DNA of 64,000 nucleotides from Patagioenas fasciata (taxonomy: Eukaryota > Chordata > Aves > Columbiformes > Columbidae), in contig NC_092521.1 in the NCBI RefSeq assembly GCF_037038585.1, forward strand, positions 110,634,605 through 110,698,604, in the 5' to 3' direction. The stretch's first letter is position 1; each line of letters opens with the position of its first letter. A program made the position numbers and the translations under genes. The notes beneath the pieces were generated by a model, which was not told the DNA's origin, made no database searches, and saw nothing but the letters and a program-made list of their open reading frames with translations. Positions 61,101 through 64,000 of the stretch are shown here, piece after piece.

Positions 61101-63897
61101 CTACAAAGGGAATTCTAGTGAGATGCAGCAAGCCGAATGCTCAAACCTCTATCCCAACATACAAAAAGGGGAAAAAGACGCAAGGAAACAGATATTCAGG
61201 TAAAAGGGACAGGATGAAAATCTGTATCTTTCAAGTAAGAAGTATTTTTAATTTTTTTTTTTAATTATTTTTTTAATCTGTATACTACACCTAATTGCAA
61301 CACACAAGAAATGGATTTACAGGGCACTTCTAAGTGCAGATGGTACAGCCTTTCATTCTGCAAAAAGGAGAAAGTAAAAAAATGAGAGGTGAAATCCATA
61401 CAGGAAGGGGATGTGCCAGGGCTGAATCATAGATGGGACTGAAGAAAGCCTAGAAAAGAAAGAGAAGAGGAAATTACAGAAAAAGTTAGAGCATTTTAAA
61501 AAGAAAATGGGGTCTCAGCAGCCAAGGAAGTGGAAACTATTGCAAATCATTAAATCAATAACATGCAAAAGAGAGAAGAAAGCTATCCTAAGCCAAGAAG
61601 CGTGAAAAGAGAGACCGGAGCAAGGCCGAGAGGAGGAGGAAACCAGGTCAGAGCTGTAGCTGGAGGGGATTATGTGGCAGCTTGAAGGTAAGGTTAAACA
61701 GCTTGAGCTTCAGGCAGCAAGAGATGAAGTGCCAATAAAGCATTCAAGGTAGACAAGATGATGTTGCTGGAGCAAAGAGAAAGGGTGGCAACTATACTTT
61801 CAGGACAGTGCATGGGAGGGAAAACTAAAAACTGGCAAAAGCAAGAATAGGGGAAGACAAAAGGGAAAATAAAAAAAAAGAGGAGAGGGGAAAAACAAAA
61901 CCCAAACACACCAGCAGCTACCTAGACTCTGGCAGTCGAGCTGAGAACTGCAGGAACATTTTCAGATCCAGGACTGATGTTCCTGTATGAATCACTGGCG
62001 CTCAGAGAGCTCCTTTTGCTCACTTCCTCTCCCTGCCGCAGACTTTCACCCCCTTCCCACTTCCTCTCAAGCTATCCTTAGCCCACCTCTGCACAAACTT
62101 CTCAGGGCTAAGAGACTGCAAGGAAAAGCACCCACCTCCTCCCCAGTTTCTCCTCAAACACTTCAGTTAGCACTAAGGGAGCTCTTACTGCCTTTGGCTG
62201 CACCCAATTTTTTCATGAGTCACCTTCTCTGCAAGTGAGGGATAAACCCACAAGCAGAGACACAGGTAGGATCCAGGCTGAAGCGCATGTGGCCTTCTCA
62301 GTAGTCTCAAAGCAGCCCAGGAGGCTCTTCGCACTTCAACAGGATCCTGGAAATTGTCCAACACCCACCAATACCTCACGGGAAGGGTACTGGTAACTTG
62401 AGCACAAAAAAATAAATAATCTGGGAAACAAGAGAAAGCAAAAATGGCCCAAATTAATGGAGAAGCAAAATGTGCTCCCTTCTCCATCATCTGCTCTGCC
62501 TACGCATTGTGCATTGTTGTAAAGATGCCACCAACAGCTAGCACAGATTCACCAGAAGAGCCAAGACAACTTACAGTCAGAGCAGTTTTACGCCATCACC
62601 GTACCTGCGTAGCAGGTCACACCATGCTACAGGGCAAGGGGAACAGGAGCTGACATTTCTCACCAGAGTGGCACAGGGGGTGATGGAGCTGAGAAGCCTC
62701 AGTGCAAACACACACACATCAGGTGCCAAGTATTTCACCCTGCGCCACGTCCCAACACCCACAGTTTCCAGCGCTTAATCACTGGGGATGGCTATCACAG
62801 AAATAAATGCATATTCACAAGCTATTCTTAGCATTCACTGGAGAGGCGATTACCAAATTACCCGGTTACATAATCCCTTTTATATAATCACTACGATGCT
62901 CTTCTCCTTATGCAACACGGCGGGTGACCGTGGATGGCTGAAGTAGCTCCTTCCCCAAGGAAAGCTACACCGGCAGCACCGTGGGTGGACGTGCTGGCTG
63001 CCGCAGGTACACGGATGAGCGACGGCAAGAGCCGACTTGAGGCAACCAAGCTTTTCAGAAGCAGTGATATATAAACATCTGCCTCCATCCCAGGGAAGAC
63101 ATGAGCACCCCTGCCCACACTGCTCCAGAAGATGCACAGAGATGAGATCAGCTGCATCTCAAGCTGGTTGAGACAGCAAAGTCAAAAGCACTCCGCACCC
63201 TTTGAGCAACCTGACCCAGCACTCACTAGAAACAACTGAGATGTCTCCATTGACTTTTAATGGATTTTGGATGGGACCCAGGATTAGTGCTTTAATAAAA
63301 ATAGGAGGTCAAGATTACTACAGAATTAAAACAAGCTTAATCCAAATGCCTCTGGCTTTGTGCCATAGCCATGCCTACGGTTTCCGTACACAAGGAAAGC
63401 CAGGCAAAGCAGCAACCAAAATGTGCAAAATGTGTTCCTGCAGGGCACCTCATGATGGGCGAGCACACACATGCTGGCAATATAGGACAGCACAGCCACT
63501 CTGGGAAGTTTCACCCACCAGAAGATTTTGGGCATAGCCCAATGCATTTCCTAGAGCATTTTCAGGATCTCCTTCGATGCCTTCTAGGAATACTGCAGAC
63601 ATCTATGCAGACAGTTGCCAGTTATGGGGCACAGCAAGACTCAGTTTACTAACATTCACCCAGTGCTTTAATAAGCCAGCATCAAAAGTGTTCCCTGTAG
63701 TAAGCGAGAAGCACAACTTGAGTCCTGTATTTCAGAAAATACGGCCTCTGAGATCTGCAGATCACCTGCAAATCCTGAGACACTTTTACATTACTACACT
63801 GCGGGTTCAGCATTAAGCTCAGCTCGCTATGTCCTGCTGTCATTCAGGGAAAATCCAGAATTCTGAAGCCCCTCAACAACAAGGCATTAACACTGCT

Positions 63898-63923
63898 AAA
63901 AAAAAAAAAAAAAAAAAAAAAAA
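63898..63923. repeat. Poly(A)26 on plus strand
   Basis: Twenty-six A followed by CACACC. This is the longest homopolymer in the window. No retrocopy or transposon body is recognised upstream of it. Confidence 0.92.
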
Positions 63924-64000
63924 CACACCAACAAGTCCTAGTTCTGTAAATACCAATGGAATGGAAGACAGAACAAAATAATGACACTGATCTCAATTCA

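Larger units (their letters stand above)
29025..64000 (-). other. VOPP1: VOPP1 intron 1 (partial, at least 35 kb)
   Basis: Everything upstream of exon 2 to the window edge appears intronic. I found no exon encoding a leader that would join in phase 0, and no large CpG island that would mark the main promoter, so exon 1 probably lies beyond 64000. The stretch holds CR1 fragments, one solo LTR and simple repeats listed separately. The remaining unique sequence shows no gene that I recognise. Open frames up to about 140 codons (for example minus 59066-59488, 59277-59615 and 55687-56089) overlap in different frames and lack known domains. Confidence 0.75.

Noticed and set aside
62880..63157. Minus-strand frames as a possible VOPP1 exon 1
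   Set aside because: Neither encodes a plausible leader ending in a phase-0 donor. The cysteine- and serine-rich text looks like chance translation of a CpG-rich patch.
63898..63923. Poly(A)26 as the tail of a processed pseudogene
   Set aside because: No coding similarity or target duplication was recognised upstream, so it is kept as simple sequence.
1..64000. CRISPR arrays, tRNA or rRNA genes, bacterial operons
   Set aside because: No regularly spaced direct repeats, no cloverleaf sequences and no operon-like gene packing. The window is avian intronic and flanking DNA.

Overview
This is vertebrate nuclear DNA and almost certainly from a bird. Coding sequence is very sparse and exons are separated by large introns. 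The dominant repeats are CR1 non-LTR retrotransposon fragments, two of which end in the typical avian CR1 3' end. There is one long solo LTR of the kind I associate with neoavian endogenous retroviruses. No bacterial, plasmid or phage signal is present, and long open frames on both strands are mostly chance or lie inside repeats.

The only gene I can establish is VOPP1 (also called ECOP or GASP) on the minus strand. Four consecutive coding exons read from high to low coordinates: 29024-28966, 13754-13677, 11599-11463 and 7655-7474 (stop codon). All have GT/AG splice sites and compatible phases, and they join into 151 residues with no break. They cover the lumenal cysteine-rich segment, the transmembrane helix, a basic stop-transfer RRR and a proline-rich tail with two PPxY motifs. 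The first coding exon, with the signal peptide, is not seen and probably lies beyond position 64000. The 3' UTR runs left of 7474, possibly to a poly(A) signal near 4804.

Layout: 1 to about 4780 is unassigned sequence downstream of VOPP1. About 4785-7473 is the probable 3' UTR. 7474-13754 holds three coding exons with introns of 3.8 and 2.1 kb. 13755-28965 is a 15.2 kb intron with three plus-strand CR1 fragments. 29025-64000 is at least 35 kb of intron 1. It contains a 1.5 kb minus-strand CR1 with a decayed reverse transcriptase, three shorter CR1 or L3-like fragments, the solo LTR and many A/C-rich simple tracts.

I did not find a new biological system. The best second looks are an unexplained open frame with a good splice donor, in phase with VOPP1 exon 2 (39070-39258), a small GC-rich coding-like island (35031-35100), a CpG cluster (62915-63050) and a strand bias of homopolymer and A/C tracts across the gene.
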